The notes: generated from the sequence alone by a model not told the origin. A stretch of 64,000 nt of DNA from RCIO01 sp035555795 (GCA_035555795.1 DATMGE010000050.1:1-64000), one strand, 5' to 3'. Counted from the stretch's first letter, positions 49,303 through 58,926 are shown. Program-made: numbers and translations.

Positions 49303-49809
49303 ATGAGTTCCACAGACGACCGAGCCCCCCGCGAACCGCGACAGGCGAACAAACGCGGCGCCGCGCGCCTCGCGGCTGTGCAGGCGCTCTACCAGATGGA
49401 CGTGTCCGGCAGCGGCGTGCTGGAGACGGCGGCCGAATATGAAGCCTTCCGGCTCGGCAAGGAGATCGACGGGCAGGTCTATCGCGAGGCGGATGCGCAA
49501 TGGTTCCGCGCCATCCTTGCGGGTGTCGTGTCCGAGCAGAAGCTCGTCGACCCCATCATCCGCCAGGCGCTCACCGATGACTGGCCGCTATCGCGGCTTG
49601 ATTCGACGCTGCGTGCCATCCTGCGCGCCGGTGTCTATGAGCTGAAGCAGCGCGCCGACGTGCCCGTGGCCGTGATTGTGTCCGAATATGTCGACATCGC
49701 CAAGGCGTTCTACGGCGACGAGGACGAACACAAGCTGGTCAATGCCGTTCTCGACCGGGTTGCCCGCCGCCTTCGCGGCGAGGGACGCGGAAAGGTGCCC
49801 GGACAATGA
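49303..49809 (+). CDS. nusB: Transcription antitermination factor NusB
   Basis: A 168-aa all-helical RNA-binding protein that acts with NusE (S10) in rRNA antitermination. The core shows RGAARLAAVQALYQMDVSG, LSRLDSTLRAILRAGVYELK, VPVAVIVSEYVDIAKAF and LVNAVLDRVARRLR. The ATG at 49303 lies one base after the ribH stop. The gene ends by overlapping the start of an MFS permease (ATGA), so all are on one transcript. Confidence 0.95.
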   Translation: MSSTDDRAPREPRQANKRGAARLAAVQALYQMDVSGSGVLETAAEYEAFRLGKEIDGQVYREADAQWFRAILAGVVSEQKLVDPIIRQALTDDWPLSRLDSTLRAILRAGVYELKQRADVPVAVIVSEYVDIAKAFYGDEDEHKLVNAVLDRVARRLRGEGRGKVPGQ

Positions 49810-51014
49810 TGCCGGATGAGCGCACCGCGCGGCGTACCGCGCTCATCTTCGCCTCGTCGCAGGCCATCGTCGGCTCGGCCGCGCCGATCACCATTTCGCT
49901 CGGCGGCCTTGCCGGCGTCTACCTGCTCGATACCGACAAGTCGCTCGCCACCGCGCCGGTCACCTCCTTCATGGTCGGCACGGCGCTGGGGGCGGTGCCG
50001 GCGGCCATGCTGCTGCGCCGCGTCGGCCACCGGGCCGGCTTTATCACCGGTTGCGGAATTTCGGCGCTCGGCGGCTTCATCGCCACCATCGCGCTGTTCG
50101 AGATGAGCTTCTGGCTCTTCATCGCCGGCCTGTTCGTGCTGGGGCTAGGTGCGTCCTTCGTGCAGCAGTTCCGATTTGCTGCCGCCGACGCCGCGCCGCC
50201 GGCCTTCAAGGCGCGCGCCATTTCCTTCGTTCTCGCAGGTGGGGTGATTACCGCCATTCTGGGGCCGCAGATCGTGATCTTCACCAGCGACCTGCTCGCT
50301 CCGGTCATGTTTGCCGGTGCTTTTGCCGCCACCATGGGTACGGCGCTCGTCAGCGCCGTCATCCTGTCCTTCCTGCCGCCGCATCGGCCGGTCTCGCATG
50401 AGGAGATCGCCAGCCAGACCCCGGCGCGCCCGCTGGGCGAGATATTGCGCCAGCCGACATTCGCGGTCGGGCTGCTGTGTGGTGTCAGCACCTTCGCGCT
50501 GATGAGCCTCGTCATGACGGGCGCGCCGCTCGCCATGGTCGGTTGCGGCTTCACCTCCGAACAGGCGACACTGGGCATTTCCTGGCATGTGATGGCCATG
50601 TTCGCGCCGAGCTTCTTCACCGGCCGGCTGATCGGCTATTTCGGCCGCGAGCGCATCGTGGCTGCGGGGCTGGTCATGCTCGTCGGCTGCGCCATCGTCG
50701 CCCTGTCCGGCATCGAATTGTGGCAGTTCTGGACGGCGCTGATCCTGCTCGGGCTCGGCTGGAACTTCGGCTTCATCGGCGCCACGGCCATGATCGCCGA
50801 CTGCTACCGGCCATCGGAAAAGGGCAAGGTGCAGGGCGTGCACGATCTCGTTCTGTTCGGCACGGTCGCGGTCGCTTCGCTGGCCTCGGGCCAGATCTAC
50901 AATGCCTGGGGCTGGGAAGCGCTCAACTGGCTGGTTTTCCCGGTCACGCTGGTCTGCCTCCTGGCGCTCGGGCTTCTCGCGGGATTGATGCGGCGTCAGG
51001 CACGCGCCGCCTGA
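49806..51014 (+). CDS. MFS transporter
   Basis: A 402-aa permease with about 12 membrane helices; helix 4 has LGLGASFVQQFRFAAADA and the seventh segment VGLLCGVSTFALMSLVM. The substrate is unknown. Its ATG overlaps the nusB stop, so it is translationally coupled to the riboflavin/nusB cluster, an association seen in many rhizobia. A riboflavin-related cargo is possible by context but not shown. Confidence 0.88.
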   Translation: MMPDERTARRTALIFASSQAIVGSAAPITISLGGLAGVYLLDTDKSLATAPVTSFMVGTALGAVPAAMLLRRVGHRAGFITGCGISALGGFIATIALFEMSFWLFIAGLFVLGLGASFVQQFRFAAADAAPPAFKARAISFVLAGGVITAILGPQIVIFTSDLLAPVMFAGAFAATMGTALVSAVILSFLPPHRPVSHEEIASQTPARPLGEILRQPTFAVGLLCGVSTFALMSLVMTGAPLAMVGCGFTSEQATLGISWHVMAMFAPSFFTGRLIGYFGRERIVAAGLVMLVGCAIVALSGIELWQFWTALILLGLGWNFGFIGATAMIADCYRPSEKGKVQGVHDLVLFGTVAVASLASGQIYNAWGWEALNWLVFPVTLVCLLALGLLAGLMRRQARAA

Positions 51015-51083
51015 CATAGGCGCGAACGGTGCGTTTCTGCCTGTGAAACGCTGTCGAAATCCCGGCACATGCCGAACATCAGC

Positions 51084-51112
51084 TTGACGTTGCGAGATTC
51101 GCACCCTGTTAT
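51084..51112 (+). promoter_or_regulatory. Candidate sigma-70 promoter for hppA
   Basis: TTGACG (51084-51089), preceded by C as in the rhizobial CTTGAC consensus, is 17 bases from TGTTAT (51107-51112). It lies 101 bp ahead of the hppA start in the 198-bp intergenic gap. Confidence 0.45.
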
Positions 51113-51212
51113 GCCGGGTGGACGATACGGCAGGACTATTGTCCGAGTCCGTGTCCGCTCGAAACGACCTGGGGAGGGGTAATTCCGGGTCAAAATCAAG
51201 GGAAGAATTGGC

Positions 51213-53339
51213 ATGACCATGCTTTATGTCGTCATTGCCTGCGGCCTGCTTTCTGTCCTCTACGCCATCTGGGCAACGCAGTCGGTCCTCGCGGCCGATC
51301 AGGGCAATGCACGCATGCAGGAAATCGCCAGCGCCATCCGTGAGGGTGCGCAGGCCTATCTCGCGCGTCAGTACACCACCATCGCCATTGTCGGCGTCGT
51401 GGTTTTCCTCCTCGCCTGGTGGCTGTTGTCGGGCGCGGCGGCGCTTGGCTTCCTGGTCGGCGCTGTCCTGTCGGGCGCTGCGGGCTTCATCGGCATGCAT
51501 GTGTCCGTGCGCGCCAATGTCCGCACAGCGCAGGCCGCCTCGCGCAGCCTCGCCGCCGGCCTCGACATCGCCTTCAAGTCCGGCGCCATCACCGGCATGC
51601 TGGTTGCCGGCCTCGCGCTGCTCGGCGTGTCGATCTACTACTGGGTGCTGATCGGCCCGATGGGCCATGCGCCGGCCGACAGGGCGGTGATCGACGCGCT
51701 CGTCGCGCTGGGCTTCGGCGCTTCGCTGATCTCGATCTTCGCGCGTCTTGGCGGCGGCATCTTCACCAAGGGCGCAGATGTCGGCGGCGATCTCGTGGGC
51801 AAGGTGGAAGCCGGCATTCCCGAGGACGATCCGCGTAACCCGGCCACCATCGCCGACAATGTCGGCGATAATGTCGGCGACTGCGCGGGCATGGCGGCCG
51901 ACCTGTTCGAGACCTATGCGGTGACGGTCGTCGCCACCATGGTGCTCGGCGCGATCTTCTTCGCCGGCACCGATGTGCTCGGCTCGGTGATGATCTATCC
52001 GCTCGCCATCTGCGGCGCCTGCATCATCACCTCGATCATCGGCACTTTCTTTGTCAAGCTCGGCACCAATGGCTCGATCATGGGCGCGCTCTACAAGGGC
52101 CTGATCGTGACCGGCCTGCTGACCATCCTCGGCGTCGCCGGCGCAACCTCGCTGACCATCGGCTGGGGCGACATCGGCAATGGCGTGACGGGCGCGAACC
52201 TGTTCATCTGCGGCCTGATCGGCCTCGTGGTGACGGCGCTCATCGTGGTGATCACCGAATACTATACCGGCACCAACAAGCGCCCGGTCAATTCGATCGC
52301 CCAGGCCTCGGTGACCGGCCACGGCACCAACGTCATCCAGGGCCTCGCGGTATCGCTGGAATCGACGGCGCTGCCGGCCATCGTCATTGTCGGGGGCATC
52401 ATCGCCACCTTCCAGCTCGCCGGCCTGTTCGGCACGGCGATCGCGGTGACCACCATGCTCGGCCTTGCCGGCATGATCGTGGCGCTCGACGCCTTCGGTC
52501 CGGTCACCGACAATGCCGGCGGCATCGCCGAAATGTCGGGTCTGCCGCCTGAAGTGCGCCATTCGACCGACGCGCTCGATGCGGTGGGCAACACCACCAA
52601 GGCGGTCACCAAGGGCTACGCCATCGGCTCGGCCGGCCTCGGCGCGCTGGTGCTGTTCGCAGCCTACAGCTACGACCTGCAATATTTCACTGCAAATCCG
52701 ACGCAGTATCCCTACTTCGCCGATATCGGCACGGTCTCCTTCGATCTCTCCAATCCCTATGTGGTGGCGGGGCTGATCTTCGGCGGTCTGATTCCATATC
52801 TCTTCGGCGGTATCGCGATGACGGCGGTCGGGCGTGCGGCGGGCGCGATCGTGGAGGAGGTGCGCAAGCAGTTCCGCGAGGATTCCGGCATCATGGCCGG
52901 CACTTCCAAGCCGAACTATGCCCGCGCCGTTGACCTGCTCACCAAGGCGGCGATCAAGGAGATGATCATTCCGTCGCTGCTGCCGGTGCTCGCACCGCTG
53001 GTGGTCTATTTCGGCGTGCTGCTGATCTCGGGCTCGAAGGCCTCGGCCTTTGCCGCGCTCGGCGCCTCACTGCTCGGCGTCATCGTCAACGGTCTCTTCG
53101 TCGCCATCTCGATGACCTCGGGCGGCGGCGCGTGGGACAATGCGAAGAAGAGCTTCGAGGACGGCTTCACCGACAAGGACGGCGTGAAGCATCTAAAGGG
53201 TTCCGAGGCGCACAAGGCCTCGGTCACGGGCGATACGGTCGGCGATCCCTACAAGGACACCGCCGGCCCGGCCGTGAACCCGGCGATCAAGATCACCAAC
53301 ATCATGGCGTTGCTGCTGCTGGCGGTGCTGGCCCACTGA
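51213..53339 (+). CDS. hppA: K+-independent, H+-translocating membrane pyrophosphatase
   Basis: A 708-aa, about 16-helix pump that uses pyrophosphate hydrolysis to move protons. The pyrophosphate-binding site is DVGGDLVGKVEAGIPEDD followed by NVGDNVGDCAGMAADLFE. The subclass motif GNTTKA has lysine at residue 463 instead of alanine, marking the potassium-independent type. The C-terminal DTVGDPYKDTAGPAVNP is intact. It has its own candidate promoter and ends at two hairpins, so it is a single-gene unit. Confidence 0.96.
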   Translation: MTMLYVVIACGLLSVLYAIWATQSVLAADQGNARMQEIASAIREGAQAYLARQYTTIAIVGVVVFLLAWWLLSGAAALGFLVGAVLSGAAGFIGMHVSVRANVRTAQAASRSLAAGLDIAFKSGAITGMLVAGLALLGVSIYYWVLIGPMGHAPADRAVIDALVALGFGASLISIFARLGGGIFTKGADVGGDLVGKVEAGIPEDDPRNPATIADNVGDNVGDCAGMAADLFETYAVTVVATMVLGAIFFAGTDVLGSVMIYPLAICGACIITSIIGTFFVKLGTNGSIMGALYKGLIVTGLLTILGVAGATSLTIGWGDIGNGVTGANLFICGLIGLVVTALIVVITEYYTGTNKRPVNSIAQASVTGHGTNVIQGLAVSLESTALPAIVIVGGIIATFQLAGLFGTAIAVTTMLGLAGMIVALDAFGPVTDNAGGIAEMSGLPPEVRHSTDALDAVGNTTKAVTKGYAIGSAGLGALVLFAAYSYDLQYFTANPTQYPYFADIGTVSFDLSNPYVVAGLIFGGLIPYLFGGIAMTAVGRAAGAIVEEVRKQFREDSGIMAGTSKPNYARAVDLLTKAAIKEMIIPSLLPVLAPLVVYFGVLLISGSKASAFAALGASLLGVIVNGLFVAISMTSGGGAWDNAKKSFEDGFTDKDGVKHLKGSEAHKASVTGDTVGDPYKDTAGPAVNPAIKITNIMALLLLAVLAH

Positions 53340-53348
53340 GGGGCATTG

Positions 53349-53372
53349 CCCCCGGAGCGAAAGCTCCGGGGG
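53349..53372 (+). terminator. Hairpin after hppA
   Basis: CCCCCGGAGC (53349-53358) pairs with GCTCCGGGGG (53363-53372) around a GAAA loop. No T-run follows; the second hairpin at 53387 may complete termination. Confidence 0.6.
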
Positions 53373-53386
53373 TATAGGCCACAAAG

Positions 53387-53420
53387 AAGAAGCCCGCGGG
53401 AGCGATTCCGCGGGCTTCTT
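53387..53420. terminator. Bidirectional hairpin between convergent hppA and bamE
   Basis: AAGAAGCCCGCGG (53387-53399) pairs perfectly with CCGCGGGCTTCTT (53408-53420) across an eight-base loop. The T-rich arms at each end make it a plausible terminator for both strands. Confidence 0.8.
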
Positions 53421-53462
53421 CCTTGGATGAACCCGGCGGTGAGCCGGGATGAATTGGTTCTC

Positions 53463-53972
53463 TTAGCTGCCGGGCAGGCGCGGCGCGGTGCCACCACCCG
53501 CGACGCCCGAAATGAGCTGGATCAGGAAGTTCTGGTCCTTGCCCGCGGTCGGCGTGGTGCGCGAGATGAAGTCGAACAGCTTGCCGTCCTGCATGCCGTA
53601 ATGGGCGATATTGCTGACGCGGCCGTCGTCGCCGAAATAGACGGCGAGCACCTTCTGGTCGACGAGCTTGGGCGTCATGAAGGCCGCCGAGCGCCGGCGC
53701 GTCTGCGAGATGTAGTAATACACCTCGTCATTGTCGAAGGACGCGGTGGTGGAGGGCGAGCCAAGGGTGAGCATCACCTGCTCGCGGCTCGAACCGACCG
53801 GCACCAGGTCCAGCGCGCCCGGATCGACGACATAACCCTGGGCGAGCGTTTCGCCGCCACCCAGCGTCGAGGCGGCATTGCAGCCCGCCATCGCGGCGAC
53901 GGCAACGCTCGTGCCCGCAATGAGGGTGAAGCGGACCGCTATTTGCTTGAAATTTCCGAATTCAGACAACAC
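53463..53972 (-). CDS. bamE: Outer membrane protein assembly factor BamE (SmpA/OmlA)
   Basis: A 169-aa lipoprotein of the Bam complex. The signal ends VAVAAMAGC with the lipobox cysteine near residue 30, and the BamE fold shows VPVGSSREQVMLTLGSPST, EVYYYISQTR, and VLAVYFGDDGRVSNIAHYG. The start is most likely the GTG at 53972 with GGGGA ten bases upstream; the ATG far upstream (54146) would overlap the divergent chaperone gene and add 58 unrelated residues. A TTG at 53969 is also possible. Confidence 0.9.
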   Translation of the reverse strand: MLSEFGNFKQIAVRFTLIAGTSVAVAAMAGCNAASTLGGGETLAQGYVVDPGALDLVPVGSSREQVMLTLGSPSTTASFDNDEVYYYISQTRRRSAAFMTPKLVDQKVLAVYFGDDGRVSNIAHYGMQDGKLFDFISRTTPTAGKDQNFLIQLISGVAGGGTAPRLPGS

Positions 53973-54105
53973 GTGTAGGCAATCCCCGATGCGGCCTTCG
54001 CCAGCCTCGCGCCGGTTTGCACGAGACGGGAAAAGCGGTAAACCAGCTTTGCCGACGATGCAACCTGACCCCAGTCGCACAAACCAAGATCGGAGATCGC
54101 CCGGC

Positions 54106-54654
54106 ATGTTTAATCGCCTGTTCGGCCTTGCGGCGCGACGAGACACTGCTGTGATCGACGCCCTCTACGGTGAAATCGTGGCAGCGGCGCGGCAACCGGC
54201 ATTCTATGCGGATCTCGATGTGCCGGATACGCCGCTCGGCCGCTTCGAGATGCTGTCCTTGCATGTCTTCATGTTTCTCCACCGCGTGCGCGGCGAGGCG
54301 GCTCCGCTGCCCGATATCGCGCAGGAGTTGGTGGACGAGTTCTTCAAGGATGTCGACCACTCCATCCGCGAACTGGGCATCAGCGATACCGGCGTGCCGA
54401 AGCGGATGAAGAAGCTTTCGCGGATGTTCTATGGCCGCGTCGCCTCCTATGGGGAAGCGCTGGACGCCAATGACGGGGCCGCACTTGCCGCCGCGCTGGC
54501 GCGCAATGTCCGCCCGGATGTGGCTTGGCCCCACGCGGAGGAATTGGCCGTGCGGATGTTTGCCCTGCGGGAATCACTTGCCGCGCAGACGCCGGCTTCC
54601 TTCTCCAGCGGGCACCTTTCGATGGTTTCCCCGTCGACGGAGGCTGCGGCGTGA
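54106..54654 (+). CDS. Ubiquinol-cytochrome c reductase chaperone family protein
   Basis: A 182-aa helical protein of the cytochrome bc1 assembly chaperone family (mitochondrial Cbp3-like). Typical segments are VIDALYGEIVAAARQPAFYA, then LGRFEMLSLHVFMFLHRVRG, FFKDVDHSIRELGISD and MKKLSRMFYGRVASY. In mitochondria the relative helps cytochrome b insertion. The ATG at 54106 has GGAGA upstream. The stop overlaps the GTG of the DUF177 gene (GTGA), the usual alphaproteobacterial pairing. Confidence 0.93.
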   Translation: MFNRLFGLAARRDTAVIDALYGEIVAAARQPAFYADLDVPDTPLGRFEMLSLHVFMFLHRVRGEAAPLPDIAQELVDEFFKDVDHSIRELGISDTGVPKRMKKLSRMFYGRVASYGEALDANDGAALAAALARNVRPDVAWPHAEELAVRMFALRESLAAQTPASFSSGHLSMVSPSTEAAA

Positions 54655-55190
54655 CAGCGCAGGAGAGCCCCGTTTCCTGGCGCGTGAATGTGCGCCATCT
54701 TGCGCCCAAGGGCGTGCCCGTCTGGCTCGAGGCGGATGAGCGCCAGCGCGAGGAACTCGCACGCCAGCATGGCCTCCTTGCGGTCAATGCCTTCCGGTTC
54801 GATCTCGTGCTGAGCCGCTGGCATGGCGACGGCGTGCGTGTCGCGGGTGAGGTCAAGGCCGATATCGTCCAGGAATGCGTCGTGACACTCGAGCCGCTGA
54901 CGGCGACGATCGCCGAGCCGGTGGAGGCGATTCTCGTGCCCGAGGGCTCGCGGCTTGCCCGGCCCGATTTCAACGAGACGGACGAATTGCTCCTCGATGC
55001 CGAAGGCGCCGACCTGCCCGAGACATTCTCGGGCGACGAGGTGGATGCCGGCGCGCTGGCGGAGGAATTCTTTGCCCTCGCCATCGATCCTTACCCCCGC
55101 AAGGCGGGCGCTTCCCTTGAGACCGGCGCGGAAAAGACGCCCGCAGGCCCTTTGCAGGACCAGCTCGGCGCCTTGCTGCGCAAACGGTGA
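54651..55190 (+). CDS. DUF177 (YceD) family protein
   Basis: A 179-aa acidic protein of the YceD/DUF177 family, usually linked to 23S rRNA or ribosome biogenesis and placed before rpmF or plsX. The core QECVVTLEPLTATIAEPVEA and the acidic segment VDAGALAEEFFALAIDPYPRK are diagnostic. It starts at a GTG overlapping the preceding stop. Here it sits before plsX; rpmF is not between them, and it is about 108 bp to plsX. Confidence 0.9.
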   Translation: MTAQESPVSWRVNVRHLAPKGVPVWLEADERQREELARQHGLLAVNAFRFDLVLSRWHGDGVRVAGEVKADIVQECVVTLEPLTATIAEPVEAILVPEGSRLARPDFNETDELLLDAEGADLPETFSGDEVDAGALAEEFFALAIDPYPRKAGASLETGAEKTPAGPLQDQLGALLRKR

Positions 55191-55298
55191 ATTGGCTTTG
55201 ATGCCGCCCCATATGTGTGTTGTACGTCGCGGCAAAACCGCTATTTTCGCCGCGAGCCCGAGGCGGGCTGCTGGCAACCGCAAAGAACTGGACAGCGC

Positions 55299-56369
55299 TT
55301 GATACGTATTTCCGTTGACGCGATGGGTGGCGATCATGGGCCGGGCACCGTTTTGCCTGGCCTGATGAAGGTGATCGAGCGCCACGAGGATGTCCGCTTT
55401 CTCATCTTCGGACGGGAGGAGGTCGTCCAGCCTGTCCTCGCCGGCCTGCCGCGCCTTGCCGCCGTGAGCGAGTTCCGCCATTGCGACGTTGCCGTGCGCA
55501 TGGACGACAAGCCGAGCCAGGCGCTGCGCGCCGGCCGCTGGAAGTCGTCCATGTGGAAGGCCATCGAGGCGGTGAAGAATGGCGAGGCCGATGCCTGCGT
55601 CTCGGCCGGCAATACCGGCGCGCTGATGGCCATGTCCACCTTCTGCCTGCGCACCATGGCGAACATTGAGCGTCCCGCCATCGCAGCGCTCTGGCCGACG
55701 ATGAAGAGCGAGTGCGTGGTGCTGGATGTCGGCGCCACTATCGGTGCCGATGCGCAGCAACTTGTGGATTTCTCCATCCTCGGCGCGGCCATGGCGCACG
55801 CCATCTTCCAGATCGATCGCCCGACCGTCGGCCTTCTCAATGTCGGCGTCGAGGAGATCAAGGGCCAGGAAGAGGTCAAGGAAGCCGGCCGCATGCTGCG
55901 CGAGGCCTCGCTCAAGGCGATGGACTATCGCGGCTTCGTGGAGGGCGACGACATCGCCAAGGGCACCGTGGACGTGGTGGTGACGGAAGGTTTTTCGGGC
56001 AATATCGCCCTGAAGACGGCCGAAGGCACCGCCAAGCAGATCGCCGAATATCTGCGCGAGGCGATGAGCCGCACGCTGATGGCGCGGATCGGCTATCTGT
56101 TCGCCCGTTCCGCCTTCCAGCGGCTGCGTGAGAAGCTCGACGTGCGCAAGATCAATGGCGGGGTCTTCCTGGGACTCAATGGCATCGTGGTGAAAAGCCA
56201 CGGCGGCGCCGACGATGAAGGTTTTGCCGCCGCGATCGAGCTTGCGCGCGACATGGTTCGCCGTGGACTGCTCAGCACCATCCGCACCGAGCTTGACATG
56301 TTCCACGCCCGGCGTCAGGGCGTGGCTGGAGATACGACGCCCGCGGCGTCGGCCGCCCAGGGAGAGTAG
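55299..56369 (+). CDS. plsX: Phosphate acyltransferase PlsX
   Basis: A 356-aa enzyme that converts acyl-ACP to acyl-phosphate for phospholipid synthesis. The N-terminal RISVDAMGGDHGPGTVLPGL, the SAGNTGALMAMSTFCL segment, LLNVGVEEIKGQEEVKEA and VVTEGFSGNIALKTAEGT are characteristic. The start is probably the TTG at 55299 that begins the family N-terminus; no ATG gives that. fabH follows after eight bases, in the standard plsX-fabH-ihfA-merR order. Confidence 0.94.
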   Translation: MIRISVDAMGGDHGPGTVLPGLMKVIERHEDVRFLIFGREEVVQPVLAGLPRLAAVSEFRHCDVAVRMDDKPSQALRAGRWKSSMWKAIEAVKNGEADACVSAGNTGALMAMSTFCLRTMANIERPAIAALWPTMKSECVVLDVGATIGADAQQLVDFSILGAAMAHAIFQIDRPTVGLLNVGVEEIKGQEEVKEAGRMLREASLKAMDYRGFVEGDDIAKGTVDVVVTEGFSGNIALKTAEGTAKQIAEYLREAMSRTLMARIGYLFARSAFQRLREKLDVRKINGGVFLGLNGIVVKSHGGADDEGFAAAIELARDMVRRGLLSTIRTELDMFHARRQGVAGDTTPAASAAQGE

Positions 56370-56377
56370 GCATTTTC

Positions 56378-57349
56378 ATGATCAGGTCCGTCGTATGTGG
56401 CGTTGGTGCGGCACTGCCCAAGCGTATCATGCCCAATGCGGAGTTCGAGCAGCGCCTCGAAACCTCCGACGAATGGATTCAGCAGCGCACGGGCATTCGC
56501 CAGCGCTATATCGCATCCGAGGATGAGACCACCGCATCGCTGGGCGAGGCCGCCGCGCGCGCCGCACTCGACGATGCCGGGCTGACGCCGGCCGATATCG
56601 ACCTGATCGTGCTTGCCACCTCAACGCCGAACAACACCTTTCCGGCGACGGCAGTGGAAATCCAGCACCGTCTCGGCATGCGCCACGGCTTCGCATTCGA
56701 CATGCAGGCGGTATGTTCCGGCTTCGTCTATGCCGTGACCACCGCCGATCTCTATATTCGAGGCGGGCTGGCGCGGCGGGTGCTGGTCATCGGGTCGGAG
56801 ACCTTCTCGCGCATCCTCGACTGGGAGGATCGCACCACCTGCGTTCTGTTCGGCGACGGTGCGGGCGCAATCATCCTCGAAACATCCGAGCAGGCGGGCG
56901 CGGCAGGCGATCGCGGCATCCTGGCGTCCAGCCTGCGTTCCGACGGCACCCACAAGGACAAGCTCTATGTGGATGGCGGACCGTCGACCACGGGGACTGT
57001 CGGCGTGCTCAGGATGGAAGGCCGCGAGGTCTTCAAACATGCCGTGGGCATGATCACCGACGTCATCGAGGACACTTTCGCGGCCGCCGGCATCACGGCG
57101 GAAGACCTCGACTGGTTTGTCCCGCATCAGGCCAACAAGCGTATCATCGACGCTTCGGCCCGGAAGCTGGGCATCGCCGAGGAGAAGGTGGTCGTCACCG
57201 TCGACCGCCACGGCAATACGTCTGCCGCCTCGGTGCCGCTGGCGCTGGAATCGGCGGTTTCCGACGGCCGCATCAAGCGGGGCGACCTCGTTCTTCTCGA
57301 GGCGATGGGCGGCGGCTTCACCTGGGGCGCGGTGCTTCTGCGCTGGTAG
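56378..57349 (+). CDS. fabH: 3-oxoacyl-ACP synthase III FabH
   Basis: A 323-aa condensing enzyme that starts fatty-acid synthesis from acetyl-CoA and malonyl-ACP. The catalytic cysteine is in QAVCSGFVYAV, the histidine in FVPHQANKRII and the asparagine in HGNTSAASVPLALE; the Arg/Trp entry DEWIQQRTGIRQR is present. Length is normal. It lies eight bases after plsX, and ihfA follows 128 bp later with its own likely promoter. Confidence 0.96.
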   Translation: MIRSVVCGVGAALPKRIMPNAEFEQRLETSDEWIQQRTGIRQRYIASEDETTASLGEAAARAALDDAGLTPADIDLIVLATSTPNNTFPATAVEIQHRLGMRHGFAFDMQAVCSGFVYAVTTADLYIRGGLARRVLVIGSETFSRILDWEDRTTCVLFGDGAGAIILETSEQAGAAGDRGILASSLRSDGTHKDKLYVDGGPSTTGTVGVLRMEGREVFKHAVGMITDVIEDTFAAAGITAEDLDWFVPHQANKRIIDASARKLGIAEEKVVVTVDRHGNTSAASVPLALESAVSDGRIKRGDLVLLEAMGGGFTWGAVLLRW

Positions 57350-57477
57350 CCGGCGTGTTGAACTAAACGCTAAGAAACTGTTTTTGTTTGGCAGGCCCTT
57401 GGTTATTGACCTCTCACGGTCAATTTCCTAACGTCCCGCCTCCACTAAAATCATCAACAGGGACGGTTGAGCGGCGG

Positions 57478-57798
57478 ATGGGAGGAAAGACACTGACGCG
57501 TGCCGACCTGGCTGAGGCGGTCTATCGGAAAGTGGGGCTTTCCCGCACCGAATCCGCGCAGCTTGTGGAAATGGTACTGGACGAGATTTGCGATGCGATC
57601 GTGCGCGGCGAATCCGTCAAGCTCTCCTCCTTTGCGACCTTCCAGGTGCGCTCCAAGAACGAGCGTGTGGGCCGCAACCCCAAGACCGGGGAAGAAGTGC
57701 CGATCTCGCCCCGGCGGGTAATGACCTTCAAGGCATCGAATGTGCTCAAGCAGCGCATCCTCGACACGCATCTGTCCAAGCTGAAAGCGGCTGAATAG
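57478..57798 (+). CDS. ihfA: Integration host factor alpha subunit
   Basis: A 106-aa DNA-bending protein of the HU/IHF family. The N-terminal GGKTLTRADLAEAVYRKVGL, the VKLSSFATFQVRSKNER segment, and the DNA-contacting arm GRNPKTGEEVPISPRRVMTF match the alpha subunit. I chose the ATG at 57478, giving the family length. It follows fabH and precedes the MerR gene, which is the conserved rhizobial order. Confidence 0.95.
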   Translation: MGGKTLTRADLAEAVYRKVGLSRTESAQLVEMVLDEICDAIVRGESVKLSSFATFQVRSKNERVGRNPKTGEEVPISPRRVMTFKASNVLKQRILDTHLSKLKAAE

Positions 57799-57979
57799 GC
57801 TCTGTGATGTGCGTGAAAACGCCCGTCGCCAATGTTTGCCTTGAACGAGACTCGATAACGCGCTGAACTGGCGACACGAATCGGCCGTGTCGAATTGCAT
57901 CCATATGCCCCCAGCGGCGGATGCCCGCGCAGGCCGTCAGAGGGTCGGACCGCAGGGTCCCTTTGAGGCGCAGCTGTCG

Positions 57980-58528
57980 ATGGACAAGAGCCCGGACGCA
58001 TTCAGGACGATCAGCGAAGTCGCGGAAGAACTCGACCTGCCGCAGCATGTGCTGCGGTTCTGGGAAACCCGCTTCAATCAAATCAAGCCGATGAAACGGG
58101 GTGGCGGCCGCCGCTATTACCGGCCGCAGGATGTCGAACTGATCAAGGGCATACGCCATATGCTCTACGATCAGGGCTACACGATCAAGGGCGTCCAGAA
58201 GCTGCTCAAGGAGAATGGCGCGCAGTTCATCGTGGCCATCGGCGCCGGCGACCTTGCCGCCGTCGAGGCCATCGCCCAGCGCAAGGCGGCTGAAGCCGCC
58301 GATGAACAGGAAGCGGCGCGGGCGCCGGCCGGCGCTTCCTCGCGCGACGAGATGCTTGTCGGCGAAGCGCGGGCAAAGCCCAGTCGGCGCTTCTTCGGCA
58401 TGGGCCGCCCGGATGACGATGGTCCCGTACAGGGTGAAGGCAAGCTGTCGCGGGACAACCGGGCGCTCTTGCAGGAAGCCCTGTTCGATCTTCTGGAATG
58501 CAAGCGCCTGCTCGACCAGGTGAGATAA
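57980..58528 (+). CDS. MerR family transcriptional regulator
   Basis: A 182-aa regulator with an N-terminal MerR winged-helix domain: FRTISEVAEELDLPQHVLRF, then WETRF and RRYYRPQDVELIKGIRHMLY. A helical linker and a low-complexity C-terminus follow, with no metal-binding cysteine cluster, so it is not a metal sensor of the classic kind. The ATG at 57980 fits homologues that begin MDKSPDAFR; a GTG start upstream adds non-conserved residues. It always follows ihfA in rhizobia; its targets are not known to me. Confidence 0.9.
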   Translation: MDKSPDAFRTISEVAEELDLPQHVLRFWETRFNQIKPMKRGGGRRYYRPQDVELIKGIRHMLYDQGYTIKGVQKLLKENGAQFIVAIGAGDLAAVEAIAQRKAAEAADEQEAARAPAGASSRDEMLVGEARAKPSRRFFGMGRPDDDGPVQGEGKLSRDNRALLQEALFDLLECKRLLDQVR

Positions 58529-58575
58529 ATACCGCTTGCTTCGCCCGGAGCTTCCGCATATGCCTGCCACCGGTT

Positions 58576-58652
<77 letters not shown>

Positions 58653-58785
58653 TTTTTCTCCAAGAAAATATGAAGCGGCTGCGCGGCGGTGATACCGGTT
58701 ACGTGACGCGCATCGGCGCTTCGATCTCATCTTGGTTAATGCGCCGGTTGGGATTCGATTAAAACTTTCAGGTCATCGTCTGCCC

Positions 58786-58926
58786 ATGCGCGATTTTGAC
58801 CCGAAACGAGCGGCGATCCTGCTGGCTCCCATCGTCGTGGCGATCCTGACGCTGGCCGTCGCCGGCCTTGTCATCGAGGATCATCGCATGGTCGACAATG
58901 TCTGGACCTCCTCGACGACGCGGTAG
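58786..58926 (+). CDS. Small single-pass membrane protein, 46 aa
   Basis: A 46-residue frame with one strong hydrophobic helix (AAILLAPIVVAILTLAVAGL) and a short polar tail, beginning MRDFDPKR. The start at 58786 avoids an upstream frame without a signal. The ribosome site is weak (AGG twelve bases ahead), so expression is uncertain. A second tiny membrane protein follows at 58995. No family is recognised. Confidence 0.45.
   Translation: MRDFDPKRAAILLAPIVVAILTLAVAGLVIEDHRMVDNVWTSSTTR

Noticed and set aside
50145..52682. An 845-codon open frame antisense to the MFS gene and hppA
   Set aside because: Antisense shadow spanning two real genes and their gap; no ribosome site and low-complexity composition.
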